Origin: Thermohalobaculum sp964475765 | Lineage (GTDB): Bacteria > Pseudomonadota > Alphaproteobacteria > Rhodobacterales > Rhodobacteraceae | Assembly (NCBI GenBank): GCA_964475765.1 | Contig: CAYYZH010000003.1 | Coordinates: 8,009 to 72,008, forward strand | Direction of reading: 5' to 3' | DNA: 64,000 nucleotides | Part shown: positions 33,343 through 42,619 of the stretch, one piece after another | How positions within the stretch are numbered: position 1 is the first letter of the stretch | Layout of the letters: each line of letters begins with the position of its first letter | The notes under the pieces: model-generated | What the model saw: the letters and a program-made list of their open reading frames with translations, nothing else | Databases searched by the model: none | Told to the model about the DNA's origin: nothing | Made by a program: the position numbers and the translations under genes

Positions 33343-35049
33343 ATGAGCCCGCTTGACGAGAAAAACCCGCCTCGGAGCGGTGTATGGAAATCCGGTACTG
33401 GCAAGGGTCGATCCACGCCAAAAGGTCGCCAGATCGAGGACGAGGCGCTAGCCGAGGTTCGCGCGCTGTTGGGTGATCGGCCTCGCCGTCGTGATCTTTT
33501 GATCGAATTCCTGCACCTGATCCAGGACAAGCATGGGTGTCTCGCGTCCGCACATCTTCGTGCCCTTGCCGAAGAGATGAAACTCGCGCAGGCCGAAGTT
33601 TATGAGGTCGCCACGTTCTACGCGCATTTCGACGTCATCAAAGAGGGGGCGAGCGCGCCTCCTGCTCTGACAATCCGGGTTTGCGACAGCCTCTCCTGCG
33701 AACTGGCTGGCGCGCAGGATCTTTTGAAGACCCTGACGGCGAAGTATGGTGGCGGGTCCGATGTCCGCGTTTTGCGCGCACCTTGTATGGGCAGATGCGA
33801 CACAGCGCCAACGCTAGAGCTTGGCCATAATCATATCGACAACGCGACGTCTGAGAAGGTGGCGGACGCCATCGCCGCAGGGGATACACACGCGCACGTC
33901 CCTGCCTACGAGACGATGGAGGAGTACCAGGACGAAGGCGGCTACCGCGAGTTAATTGCCCTGCGCGGCGGATCGCGGACACCCGATGAGGTCCAGCAGG
34001 CCGTTCTGGACAGTGGGCTGCGCGGGCTTGGCGGCGCCGGTTTTCCATCCGGGCGTAAATGGTCGTTTGTCCGGGCCGAACCGGGGCCGCGCTATCTTGC
34101 GGTCAACGGCGATGAAGGTGAGCCCGGCACGTTCAAGGATCGCTACTATCTCGAGCGCGAGCCCCATGTGTTCCTCGAGGGAATGCTCATTGCGGCCTGG
34201 GCCGTCGAGGCGAAAACCTGCTTCATCTATATGCGGGACGAGTACCCCGCGGTGTTGGACATCCTGCGCAAGGAAATCGGAAATCTCGAGGCTGCAGGTG
34301 TTATCGAGCCCGGATACATCGATCTTCGCCGCGGGGCCGGCGCCTACATCTGTGGCGAGGAATCCGCAATGATCGAATCGATCGAAGGCAAGCGCGGCCT
34401 GCCACGTCACCGTCCTCCTTACGTGGCGCAAGTTGGGATTTTCGATCGGCCAACACTCGTGCACAATGTCGAGACACTTTATTGGGTCACCAAAGTTGCA
34501 CGCGGCGGACCAGAAATTCTGAGCACGCATGAGAAGAACGGTCGCAAGGGGTTGCGATCATACTCCGTCTCCGGGCGCGTGCGTGAACCCGGGGTGAAGC
34601 TTCTGCCCGCAGGGTCGACCATTCGCGATCTCATCGACGCGTGCGGCGGTATGGCTTCGGGGCATGAGTTCAAGGCCTATCAGCCCGGCGGTCCGTCAGC
34701 GGGTCTTCTTCCCGCCTCAATGGACGACATCCCGCTGGATTTCGACACGTTGCAACCCCATGGCAGCTTCATTGGTTCAGCAGCCGTGGTCGTGCTGTCC
34801 GATCAGGATCGGGCGAGAGATGCAGCGCTCAACATGCTGCGGTTCTTCGAAGATGAAAGCTGCGGGCAATGTACGCCGTGCCGGGTAGGGTGTGAAAAGG
34901 CTGTCAAATTGATGCAAGCGGACAGCTGGGATCAGGATCTCCTGGGTGAGCTTTGCGAAGCGATGGTCGATGCTTCTATCTGCGGACTTGGTCAGGCGGC
35001 TCCGAACCCCATCCTCTTGACAATGAAGCATTTTCAGAACGAGATCTGA
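33343..35049 (+). CDS. NuoE-NuoF fusion, NAD-dependent formate dehydrogenase beta subunit type
   Basis: A 568-residue fused electron-transfer subunit. Residues about 30-190 are NuoE-like, with [2Fe-2S] Cys in VCDSLSCELAGA and APCMGRCDTAP. From about residue 195 on it is NuoF-like: GLGGAGFPSGRKW for FMN/NADH, NGDEGEPGTFKDR, and ESCGQCTPCRVGCEK for the [4Fe-4S] cluster. Fused proteins of this form serve as the diaphorase (beta) subunit of soluble NAD-dependent formate dehydrogenase. The alpha (molybdenum) subunit and fdhD or fdsD genes normally next to it are missing: the next gene is hisD. It might serve a distant formate dehydrogenase or another flavin-linked complex. Confidence 0.85.
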   Translation: MSPLDEKNPPRSGVWKSGTGKGRSTPKGRQIEDEALAEVRALLGDRPRRRDLLIEFLHLIQDKHGCLASAHLRALAEEMKLAQAEVYEVATFYAHFDVIKEGASAPPALTIRVCDSLSCELAGAQDLLKTLTAKYGGGSDVRVLRAPCMGRCDTAPTLELGHNHIDNATSEKVADAIAAGDTHAHVPAYETMEEYQDEGGYRELIALRGGSRTPDEVQQAVLDSGLRGLGGAGFPSGRKWSFVRAEPGPRYLAVNGDEGEPGTFKDRYYLEREPHVFLEGMLIAAWAVEAKTCFIYMRDEYPAVLDILRKEIGNLEAAGVIEPGYIDLRRGAGAYICGEESAMIESIEGKRGLPRHRPPYVAQVGIFDRPTLVHNVETLYWVTKVARGGPEILSTHEKNGRKGLRSYSVSGRVREPGVKLLPAGSTIRDLIDACGGMASGHEFKAYQPGGPSAGLLPASMDDIPLDFDTLQPHGSFIGSAAVVVLSDQDRARDAALNMLRFFEDESCGQCTPCRVGCEKAVKLMQADSWDQDLLGELCEAMVDASICGLGQAAPNPILLTMKHFQNEI

Positions 35050-35140
35050 TCTAAGAATTCTGGGCGGGCTACATTGCCTTGCGGTTGCGCCCATGCCATC
35101 GCGCGCCTAAGAAGTGCCGTCCCTGACGGAGCTCTCGCCC

Positions 35141-36439
35141 ATGCCGCACATTCTAGATCACCGCGACGCTGATTTCGAGGCCCGCCTTGAAACGGTTCTC
35201 GGTCTCAAACGAGAGACCGACGAAGATGTCGATGACGTCGTGGCCGAGATCATTGCGGACGTGCGGGCCCGGGGCGTAGATGCGGTGCTTGAATTGACAT
35301 CGCGGTTTGACCGGCTGGACCTAACTGCCGAGGCACTGGTCCTGACCGATGCTGACATTGAGACTGCAATAGCGCGTGTTCCTTCGGATCAAAAGGACGC
35401 GTTGGAACTGGCCGCGGATCGGATCACAGCTTATCATCGGCGCCAATTGCCCTCCGACGAAAGATGGATAGACCCAACTGGAGTCGAACTTGGCTGGCGT
35501 TGGAGCCCCGTGGACGCAGCAGGGCTTTATGTGCCCGGCGGCCTCGCTTCCTATCCATCCTCTGTCTTGATGAACGCGATCCCTGCGAAAGTCGCAGGGG
35601 TCGAGCGCCTGGTCATGTGCGCCCCGACACCGGACGGTGTGATAAACCCCCTCGTCCTGTTGGCCGCGCGGCTCACAGGAATCGACCAAGTCTGCCGGAT
35701 CGGCGGCGCACAGGCGATTGCAGCTATGGCGTACGGTGCAGGGCCGATTGTCCCCGTCGACAAAATCACCGGGCCAGGCAATGCCTTTGTCGCCGCCGCC
35801 AAGCGCCGCGTATTTGGTCATGTCGGTATCGACATGATTGCCGGTCCGTCGGAGATTCTTGTAATCGCCGATGGTGAAAACGATCCGGATTGGGTTGCAA
35901 TGGACCTGATGAGCCAGGCCGAGCATGACGCATCTGCCCAGGCTATCCTGCTCACCGATAGTCCAGAACTTGCCGACGCAGTGGCCATCGCTGTCACCAA
36001 AATTCTCAGCGGTTTGGAACGCAAGGCCATCGCCGGGCCGAGTTGGGAGGAGTTCGGCGTCATAATCACGGCACATGATCTCAAACATGCGGCAGAAATC
36101 TCCAATCGATTCGCGCCGGAGCATCTCGAGATCTGCACAGCGGACGCCGATGCCGTCGCTACAAATATCCGGCATGCCGGTGCAATCTTCCTGGGCTCTC
36201 ACACCCCGGAAGCCATCGGAGACTACGTCGGCGGACCGAACCACGTGCTGCCAACGGCACGCTCGGCCAGATTTTCCTCAGGACTGTCTGTGTTGGACTT
36301 CATGAAACGTACAACGATTTCGCGGATGACCCCTGCTGCGCTCAAGGCAATTGGTCCGGCCACGGAAGTGCTGGCCCAAGCCGAAGGGCTAGAGGCGCAT
36401 GGCCTGTCCGTAACCCGCAGACTGGAGCGCTTGAATTGA
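35141..36439 (+). CDS. hisD: Histidinol dehydrogenase
   Basis: A 432-residue zinc-dependent cytoplasmic enzyme that oxidises L-histidinol in two NAD+-linked steps, the last reactions of histidine synthesis. Clear family segments are GLYVPGG, GGAQAIAAMAYG, KITGPGN, DMIAGPSEILV, SQAEHDASAQ and FAPEHLE. I chose the ATG at 35141, which gives the usual length; a GTG 27 bases earlier is in frame. It is the first gene of a long plus-strand operon that continues through UPF0262, a phosphatase, infA, maf and rng, a gene order common in Alphaproteobacteria. Confidence 0.96.
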   Translation: MPHILDHRDADFEARLETVLGLKRETDEDVDDVVAEIIADVRARGVDAVLELTSRFDRLDLTAEALVLTDADIETAIARVPSDQKDALELAADRITAYHRRQLPSDERWIDPTGVELGWRWSPVDAAGLYVPGGLASYPSSVLMNAIPAKVAGVERLVMCAPTPDGVINPLVLLAARLTGIDQVCRIGGAQAIAAMAYGAGPIVPVDKITGPGNAFVAAAKRRVFGHVGIDMIAGPSEILVIADGENDPDWVAMDLMSQAEHDASAQAILLTDSPELADAVAIAVTKILSGLERKAIAGPSWEEFGVIITAHDLKHAAEISNRFAPEHLEICTADADAVATNIRHAGAIFLGSHTPEAIGDYVGGPNHVLPTARSARFSSGLSVLDFMKRTTISRMTPAALKAIGPATEVLAQAEGLEAHGLSVTRRLERLN

Positions 36440-36933
36440 CCCAATTTGCGCCCACCGATCGGTTGAGCAGAGTCTCCCTGATCGAAGACCGGCCACGTGC
36501 CCGCACCCCGGAAATCCAGCAGGAGCTTGATGTTGCGATCTATGATCTGATGGAAGACAATCGCTTTCAGATTATTGCCCGCGACGACGCTCCGGTACTT
36601 GTCGGACCTTATGTGCTAGGCATCGGAATGGCAGAACGGATGCTTGTGCTGGACGCAAAGACCAGATCAGGAGAGCAAGCCACGGAACTTCATCTTTCGC
36701 TGTCCCCGTTGCGGGGGATCATCAAGGACTATTTTGCGATCTGCGAGAGCTACTTTGATGCGGTCAAACGCCTGCCACCCTCCAAGATCGAGGCAATCGA
36801 CATGGGGCGCCGCGGGATCCACAACGAAGGGGCAGACCTGCTGATCAATCGCCTTGAAGGCAAGATTGCAACCAACAGCGAGACCGCCCGCCGGCTCTTT
36901 ACGGTGATCTGTGCGCTGCAATTTCGCGGCTGA
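36436..36933 (+). CDS. UPF0262 family protein
   Basis: A 165-residue cytoplasmic protein of the UPF0262 family, with the expected ELDVAIYDLMEDNRF stretch and the conserved LHLSLSPLRGIIKDYF core. Its function is unknown, but it almost always follows hisD in this bacterial group. It starts at TTG 36436, overlapping the hisD stop by 4 bases (TTGA), and no other suitable start exists before the conserved region, so translation is probably coupled to hisD. Confidence 0.88.
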   Translation: MTQFAPTDRLSRVSLIEDRPRARTPEIQQELDVAIYDLMEDNRFQIIARDDAPVLVGPYVLGIGMAERMLVLDAKTRSGEQATELHLSLSPLRGIIKDYFAICESYFDAVKRLPPSKIEAIDMGRRGIHNEGADLLINRLEGKIATNSETARRLFTVICALQFRG

Positions 36934-36935
36934 AC

Positions 36936-37373
36936 ATGCTGCCGGGATCGGTCCTGTTCTGCTGCGATCACAACGCGGTTCGCTCGCCCATGGCAGAGGG
37001 CCTTCTCAAACAGTTTCATGGTAGCCGGATTTACGTTCAGTCGGCAGGCGTCTTCGGCGAGTTGGAAGTTGACGGTTTCATGGTCTCGGTCGCCGCTGAA
37101 ATCGGAGTGGATATCTCGAAGCATCGCACCCGCAGTTTTGACGACATGGAAGACTGGGGGGATGATATCGACGCCTATGACCAGATCATTGCCCTTTCCC
37201 CGGGAGCGCAGCGGCGGGCCCTTGAATTCACGCGGGACTTCCATGTCGAAGTGACGTATTGGCCGACACTCGACCCGACCGGGATGGGCGAGCGCCGCGA
37301 AGACCGGCTAGCCGCTTATCGCCAGACAAGGGATCAGTTGGCCGAACGTATCCGCGCCCAATTCCCCACCTGA
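36936..37373 (+). CDS. Low-molecular-weight protein-tyrosine-phosphatase-like protein
   Basis: A 145-residue cytoplasmic protein of the low-molecular-weight phosphatase / arsenate-reductase-like fold. The P-loop C(X)5R is FCCDHNAVRSP with Cys10 and Arg16. The C-terminal WPTLDPTG holds the general-acid Asp position. It starts 2 bp after the UPF0262 stop. In this conserved operon the protein is usually annotated as a low-molecular-weight phosphatase; the natural substrate is unknown. Confidence 0.88.
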   Translation: MLPGSVLFCCDHNAVRSPMAEGLLKQFHGSRIYVQSAGVFGELEVDGFMVSVAAEIGVDISKHRTRSFDDMEDWGDDIDAYDQIIALSPGAQRRALEFTRDFHVEVTYWPTLDPTGMGERREDRLAAYRQTRDQLAERIRAQFPT

Positions 37374-37463
37374 AAGGATCAGGTGTTTTCGCATCCAGCC
37401 CTTGCAAAACTGCGCTGTTGCCGCCATGTTCCGGCGCCAACCGAAACCCGATACGGAGACACC

Positions 37464-37682
37464 ATGGCCAAGGAAGAAACTCTCGAATTCCCCGGCGTCG
37501 TTTCCGAGCTTCTGCCGAATGCGACATTCCGGGTAGAGCTCGAGAACGGCCATGAGATCATCGCACATACGGCAGGCAAGATGCGCAAGAACCGAATCCG
37601 CGTCCTCGCCGGTGACAAGGTGCAGGTCGAGATGACACCCTACGACCTCACCAAGGGCCGGATCATCTACCGGTTCAAATGA
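37464..37682 (+). CDS. infA: Translation initiation factor IF-1
   Basis: A 72-residue OB-fold protein matching IF-1 from start to end: MAKEETLEFPGVV, then NATFRVELENGHEIIAHTAGK and the basic KMRKNRIRVL. IF-1 binds the 30S A site during initiation. The ATG at 37464 gives the exact family length; the longer frame from 37383 is not supported. The 90-bp gap before it may contain its own promoter. Its stop overlaps the maf ATG (ATGA). Confidence 0.97.
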   Translation: MAKEETLEFPGVVSELLPNATFRVELENGHEIIAHTAGKMRKNRIRVLAGDKVQVEMTPYDLTKGRIIYRFK

Positions 37683-38263
37683 AGCTGATCCTCGGCTCGG
37701 CCTCGCCGCGTCGCCGCGAGTTGCTGGCCCAAATTGGCATCATCCCGGATCTGGTTCTGTCCACTGAGATTGACGAGACCCCCTATCCCGCCGAGGTGCC
37801 ACGCATCTATGTCGAACGGATGGCACGGGAAAAATCTACAGCTGTCCCGCAGTCGGGCAATGCGCTTGTCCTGACCGCGGATACAACCGTCAGCGCCGGG
37901 CGTCGCATTCTTGGCAAGCCCGGGGACACCGATGAAGCCGAGAGGTTTCTCCGAACGTTGTCTGGTCGGCGCCATCAGGTGACCACCGCGGTATGTGTTC
38001 GCCAGAACGACAAGCAAGAAATGCGAGTTGTCGTCACCCGCGTGAAGTTCAAACGCCTCTCAGAAGCCGAGGTCTCAGCCTACCTCGCTTCGGGCGAATG
38101 GCTGGGCAAGGCGGGTGGGTACGCGATCCAGGGCATCGCTGCAGCGTTCATTCCTGAAATTCGGGGCTCGTACAGCAACGTCGTTGGTCTGCCGTTGGCG
38201 GAGACGGCAAACCTGCTGACGGGTCTGGGATATGCCGTGACTTATGCAAGGCAACCCACATGA
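37679..38263 (+). CDS. Maf-like nucleoside triphosphate pyrophosphatase
   Basis: A 194-residue cytoplasmic house-cleaning pyrophosphatase that hydrolyses modified or canonical nucleotides such as dTTP, UTP or methylated forms. Motifs are GSASPRRREL at residues 6-15, AREKS, LTADTTV and GGYAIQGIA near the C-terminus. It overlaps infA and rng by ATGA at both ends, so the three are tightly coupled. The specificity (YhdE- or YceF-type) is not determined here. Confidence 0.93.
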   Translation: MKLILGSASPRRRELLAQIGIIPDLVLSTEIDETPYPAEVPRIYVERMAREKSTAVPQSGNALVLTADTTVSAGRRILGKPGDTDEAERFLRTLSGRRHQVTTAVCVRQNDKQEMRVVVTRVKFKRLSEAEVSAYLASGEWLGKAGGYAIQGIAAAFIPEIRGSYSNVVGLPLAETANLLTGLGYAVTYARQPT

Positions 38264-39447
38264 AAGGCCGGGTGATCCTGATCGACATGCCGGAGGAGCG
38301 CGTCAGTCAGGCGGCACTCGTTGTCGATGGGCGACTGGAGGATCTTCTGGTCGACCGCAAGAAAGGCGACGACGCCCCCGCCCCTGGCGAAATCTATTGG
38401 GCCAAGGTGGACCGTCTTGTCCCAAACATGGGCGGCGCCTTCGTCAAACTTACACCAAGACACATGGGCTTCCTGCGCGAGGCCCAGAGGCCGAAGTCAG
38501 GCGAAGGCGTTTTGGTTCAGGTGTCTTCCTATCCCGAGCCGGGCAAAGCCGTGCCGGTCACCGCTCGTCTTCTATACAAGGGTCGACGGATCATCCACAC
38601 GCCTGGTGCACCGGGGATCAACGTTTCCAGGAAGATCAAAGATCCGGCTGAACGCGAAAGGTTGCTACGATCTGTTGCCGATTGGAAACCTGACCCATGC
38701 ACCACCCGAGAACCCGCGGCAAGCTGGTACGAACACGTTCACAATGAAGGTGGTTTCATCGTGCGCGCGGCAGCTCACGGTATAGCAGCTTCTGAACTCC
38801 AAAATGAACTCTCCTGGATTTTGGCGATGCGAAGCAAAAAGGAGGGAATTTCCCGCAGCAGCGATCCGGGCACTGTGGAGTTTGCGGCTCCCGTGATCGG
38901 TAGGGCGCTGCGCGAGTGGACGGGTCAAGCAGGTTTCGAAATTGTCCTTGGTCCTCGCGCAGAACGAGAAATATCAGCCGTTCTTAGCACGGATCTCAGC
39001 GCGAGTTCAGACATCGAAACTTCGCTATTTTCTATGGATGGTGATCCGTTTGATGAACTTGGTGTTTGGGACGAGATCGACGGTCTGCGCCAGCCGCGAG
39101 TGGATCTACCCTCCGGCGCATGGATGGCTATCGAGACCACGCGGGCCTTGGTGACAGTCGATGTGAACACCGGCGATCAGTTCGGCGGCGGTGCAGCCAT
39201 GACCGCCAATATCGAGGCCGCGCGGGAACTGCCGAGACAACTCAGGTTGCGGGGACTTGGCGGGCAAATCGTCATCGACTTTGCGCCATTGAAGAAAGTG
39301 CAACGCAAGAAGATCGAGGAGACGCTGAAATCGGCGTTCCGCAAGGATCCAATTGGTAGCACGCTGGCGGGCTGGACGCCTCTCGGGAACTTCGAGCTTC
39401 AACGCAAGCGTGAGCGCCGCCCACTGTCAGAGTTGCTCACTGACTGA
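38260..39447 (+). CDS. rng: Ribonuclease E/G-family endoribonuclease
   Basis: A 395-residue RNase G-like enzyme. An S1 RNA-binding domain covers about residues 35-125. The catalytic Mg2+ aspartates are Asp301 in VTVDVNTGD and Asp340 in GGQIVIDFAPL. It is shorter than enterobacterial RNase G and has no C-terminal zinc-link CPxC motif or scaffold tail, as usual for the small RNase E/G proteins found after maf in this group. It overlaps maf by ATGA. The expected next gene, yacG, is not adjacent: a convergent RND efflux operon begins 2 bp after this stop. Confidence 0.9.
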   Translation: MKGRVILIDMPEERVSQAALVVDGRLEDLLVDRKKGDDAPAPGEIYWAKVDRLVPNMGGAFVKLTPRHMGFLREAQRPKSGEGVLVQVSSYPEPGKAVPVTARLLYKGRRIIHTPGAPGINVSRKIKDPAERERLLRSVADWKPDPCTTREPAASWYEHVHNEGGFIVRAAAHGIAASELQNELSWILAMRSKKEGISRSSDPGTVEFAAPVIGRALREWTGQAGFEIVLGPRAEREISAVLSTDLSASSDIETSLFSMDGDPFDELGVWDEIDGLRQPRVDLPSGAWMAIETTRALVTVDVNTGDQFGGGAAMTANIEAARELPRQLRLRGLGGQIVIDFAPLKKVQRKKIEETLKSAFRKDPIGSTLAGWTPLGNFELQRKRERRPLSELLTD

Positions 39448-39449
39448 CC

Positions 39450-42400
39450 CTACTCCGCCGCGACGGGAGGGAGTTTCGGCTTTGGATCGATATCCGGATC
39501 CTTTGCGCGAGGTGGGTTCGCGAGCCAGCGGATATCATCGAAGATCATATAGAGGCTTGGGATCAGGAACAGCACGATGACGGTTGCAAATACGATGCCG
39601 TAGCCGAGCGAGATTGCCATCGGCACCAGAAACTGGGCCTGTCTCGATGTCTCGAAGATCATCGGAGCCAACCCGCAAAACGTTGTCATCGTGGTCAGAA
39701 GGATCGGCCGAAAGCGGCGCATTCCAGCCCGCCAAACGGCGTCATACGCAGACGCGCCCGCAGCACGCGCCTTATTCGCATAGTCGATCATCACGATACC
39801 GGAATTGATCACCACGCCGGAGAGCGCGATGATCCCGAAGATGGAGATGATCGATAGCCCCATACCCATGATCAGATGCCCAACAATCGCACCGACAAAG
39901 CCGAACGGGATCGACATCATAATTATCGCTGGCTGTGCATAGGATTTGAACGGGATCGCCAGGAGCCCATAGATGATCACGAGCGTCAAAGCGACCGACG
40001 GAATGAAACTCAGCATCGTGTCGCGCTGCGCTGCCTGACGCCCCTGTAGCGAGTAGCCAAGGCCGGGATAGTCGGCCTGGAGCTGTGGAAGAAGGTCTTC
40101 CGTTGCGGCGGCCAGAATCTGGTTGGTCTTATCCCGCGGCTCGACATTGGCGCTGACGGTCACGACCCGCTGTGCATCTTCACGCACAATTGCTGCATCC
40201 GCACGCCCGCGAATGACATTGGCCACCTCATAGAGCGGAACCACACCGCCATCCGGCGTGCGCAACAACAGACCTTCGATATCGGCCTCCGACCGGCGTT
40301 CGGACCGGGGCGCGCGGACGCGTACTGTAACCTCGTTCCGCCCGTCCTGTTGCGAGAGCGCCTCGACCCCGAAGAACGCCGCACGCACCTGTGCCGCGAC
40401 GTCTTCCGCGGTCAGTCCCAGACTGCGCCCTTCCTCGGTCAGACTGTAGGCAAGTTCGATCTTACCCGGAGAGAACCCGTCATCGGGGTCACGCACATGA
40501 TCGAAGTCGTTAAGGAGCGTCGCAAGCCGGGCCGCCGCCTGCTCGAGTACTGCGGTGTCGCTGTGGGAAAGACGGATTTCGAGGCTGGATCCACCTGGAC
40601 CGCCCCAGGACGACTCGAACCGTATGGATCGCGCGCCCGGCACTTTCCCTACCGCCTCGCGCCACAGAGATGTAAATTCGCGGGTGCCAATCGGCCTGAT
40701 ATCCGGATCCTGCAAATAGGCCCGCAGATCGACCTTCGTCCCATCAATCTCGGCATACACTCCTATCCCGAGTTCATCGCCGCCGTTCTCGGCAATGACT
40801 GCGTTGGCCGCATCGACAACATGTCGTTGAGCGGCTATGGTTGTCGCCAACGGCGTTCCAACCGGCATGGTCACCACAGCCTTGGAGTAATCCCGGGGCA
40901 CCGGCGGAAACAGTCCCCAGCCCATGCGGCCACTCAGCGGCCAAGCCACTGTCACAGCAAGGATCAGGATCATCAGTGCCACAGTCGTGTAACGCCAGTT
41001 CATCGCAACCCTGAGCGCTGGCCCATAGACGTTGGCGATAAACCACGCCAGACCACTAGAAAAGAACTGCTGTGTCGGGGCGATAATTCCACGATAGAGC
41101 GGTCCGAAAACAGCCGATGAGATACGCGACAACGCCCCCTTGCCTTCACCGGCGAGGTGGGCGGGCAGAATGAACAGCGCCTCGATCCAGCTCATCAGAA
41201 AGGCCAACGCGACAATGATCGGGATGACGATCCAGAACTTCCCCATCCACCCCGGCACAAGCGCCAACGGGATGAAGGCCGCGATATTTGTCATGATCGA
41301 GAAGCTTAGTGGCACCGCAATATCGCGGGCACCCTGAATAGCAGCTTCGAGGAACGCCATGCCTCGTTGTCGATATTCGTGAATGTTCTCCCCGGCCACG
41401 ATGGCATCGTCGACCACAATCCCGAGCGCGAGAATGAAGGCGAACATCGACACCAGATTGATCGATACGCCAGTCCAAGGGAGCAAAAGCAGCGTCCCCA
41501 TGAATGCGGTCGGGATGCCCAATGCGACCCAGAATGCCAGGCGCAATTCGAGGAATAGACTGAGGATCAAAAGCACAAGGCAGAGCCCAATCGCCCCGTT
41601 GCGCGTCAACAGTTCCATCCGATCGCGATAGTATTTCGACCGGTCATTTAGAATGACCGCGTCAATGCCATCCGGCAGAGCAGCCATAGCCTCGGGCAAA
41701 ACACGCCTTGTGGTGTCCGCCACACTGATCGGCGTTTCTTCTCCGACGCGAAACACATTGATTTCGATCGCAGATTTTCCGTCGAAGCTGGCCCGCTTGT
41801 TGCTGTCGTCAAAGCCGTCGCGAACAACTGCTATGTCGCGCAACCGGACCAATGCTCCGCGAACATCCGCGATCAAAGGGATATTGCCAAAGTCGAAAGC
41901 TTCGTCACGGCGATCTGCCATGCGCAGAAGCAGATCGCCTCCTACCGTCTCCAGCGTACCACCAGCCCGGTCCAGCGCGGTCCGACGTATCGTGGCAGCT
42001 ACATCAGACAGGGTTAGTCCATGTGCCAACAGAGCGGTCTGCGAAATCTCGATATGAATCTGCCGTTCCCGCACATTGACCAGGTCCACCTGACTGATCT
42101 CGTCCTGCTGCAAAAGCTTGGTTCGGACCTGTTCCGCAGCCATCCGCAAGGACCGTTCGGTCGTGTCGCCGAAGATGTGGATCTCGATCACTGAACGGCG
42201 GCGTGGTTGGAGCGTTGCCACCGGATCTTCTGCGTCATCCGGCAGGGATGTCACGCGATCCAGTGCCTGCTGGATATCGTTGTAAACCAACTCACGTGAG
42301 CGATCTGTCCCGACCTCCGCTGTGATCTGGGCGGAGCCCTCCGATGCCGTTGCTGCAATCGTGGCAATCCCCTGAACGGACCGCAACTCCTCTTCAATCG

Positions 42401-42617
42401 CCAGGACAATCGACTGCTCGACCTCTTCGGGCGTTGCACCCGGCAGCGCCACAGTGATTGTCGCAAGATCAGGTTCGATCTCGGGCAGATACTCCTGCTC
42501 AATCTTGAATAGCATGAATATGCCGCCAAAGATAAGCAACAGCATCAAGAGGTTCGCGGCCACCGCATTACGCGCCATCCACGCAATCGCACCATTGTCT
42601 CGCAGGCGCGGCGTCAT
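39450..42617 (-). CDS. RND efflux transporter permease subunit
   Basis: A 1055-residue inner-membrane pump of the RND superfamily with twelve expected helices and two large periplasmic loops. Typical segments are the early PEIEPDLATITVALPGATPEEVE, here covering residues about 44-66, the IATIAATASEGSAQ loop, the helix-4 charged region LGIVVDDAIVAGENI, and the second-half IALSGVVINSGIVMIDYAN. Powered by proton motive force, it exports drugs, lipids or solvents. It is the second gene of a two-gene operon behind its adaptor (2-bp gap); no outer-membrane TolC-type gene is next to it. The substrate is unknown. Confidence 0.94.
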   Translation of the reverse strand: MTPRLRDNGAIAWMARNAVAANLLMLLLIFGGIFMLFKIEQEYLPEIEPDLATITVALPGATPEEVEQSIVLAIEEELRSVQGIATIAATASEGSAQITAEVGTDRSRELVYNDIQQALDRVTSLPDDAEDPVATLQPRRRSVIEIHIFGDTTERSLRMAAEQVRTKLLQQDEISQVDLVNVRERQIHIEISQTALLAHGLTLSDVAATIRRTALDRAGGTLETVGGDLLLRMADRRDEAFDFGNIPLIADVRGALVRLRDIAVVRDGFDDSNKRASFDGKSAIEINVFRVGEETPISVADTTRRVLPEAMAALPDGIDAVILNDRSKYYRDRMELLTRNGAIGLCLVLLILSLFLELRLAFWVALGIPTAFMGTLLLLPWTGVSINLVSMFAFILALGIVVDDAIVAGENIHEYRQRGMAFLEAAIQGARDIAVPLSFSIMTNIAAFIPLALVPGWMGKFWIVIPIIVALAFLMSWIEALFILPAHLAGEGKGALSRISSAVFGPLYRGIIAPTQQFFSSGLAWFIANVYGPALRVAMNWRYTTVALMILILAVTVAWPLSGRMGWGLFPPVPRDYSKAVVTMPVGTPLATTIAAQRHVVDAANAVIAENGGDELGIGVYAEIDGTKVDLRAYLQDPDIRPIGTREFTSLWREAVGKVPGARSIRFESSWGGPGGSSLEIRLSHSDTAVLEQAAARLATLLNDFDHVRDPDDGFSPGKIELAYSLTEEGRSLGLTAEDVAAQVRAAFFGVEALSQQDGRNEVTVRVRAPRSERRSEADIEGLLLRTPDGGVVPLYEVANVIRGRADAAIVREDAQRVVTVSANVEPRDKTNQILAAATEDLLPQLQADYPGLGYSLQGRQAAQRDTMLSFIPSVALTLVIIYGLLAIPFKSYAQPAIIMMSIPFGFVGAIVGHLIMGMGLSIISIFGIIALSGVVINSGIVMIDYANKARAAGASAYDAVWRAGMRRFRPILLTTMTTFCGLAPMIFETSRQAQFLVPMAISLGYGIVFATVIVLFLIPSLYMIFDDIRWLANPPRAKDPDIDPKPKLPPVAAE

Positions 42618-42619
42618 GG

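Noticed and set aside
35321..36244. Minus-strand open frame of 307 codons opposite hisD
   Set aside because: hisD is unambiguous over the whole stretch; the antisense product has no family features.
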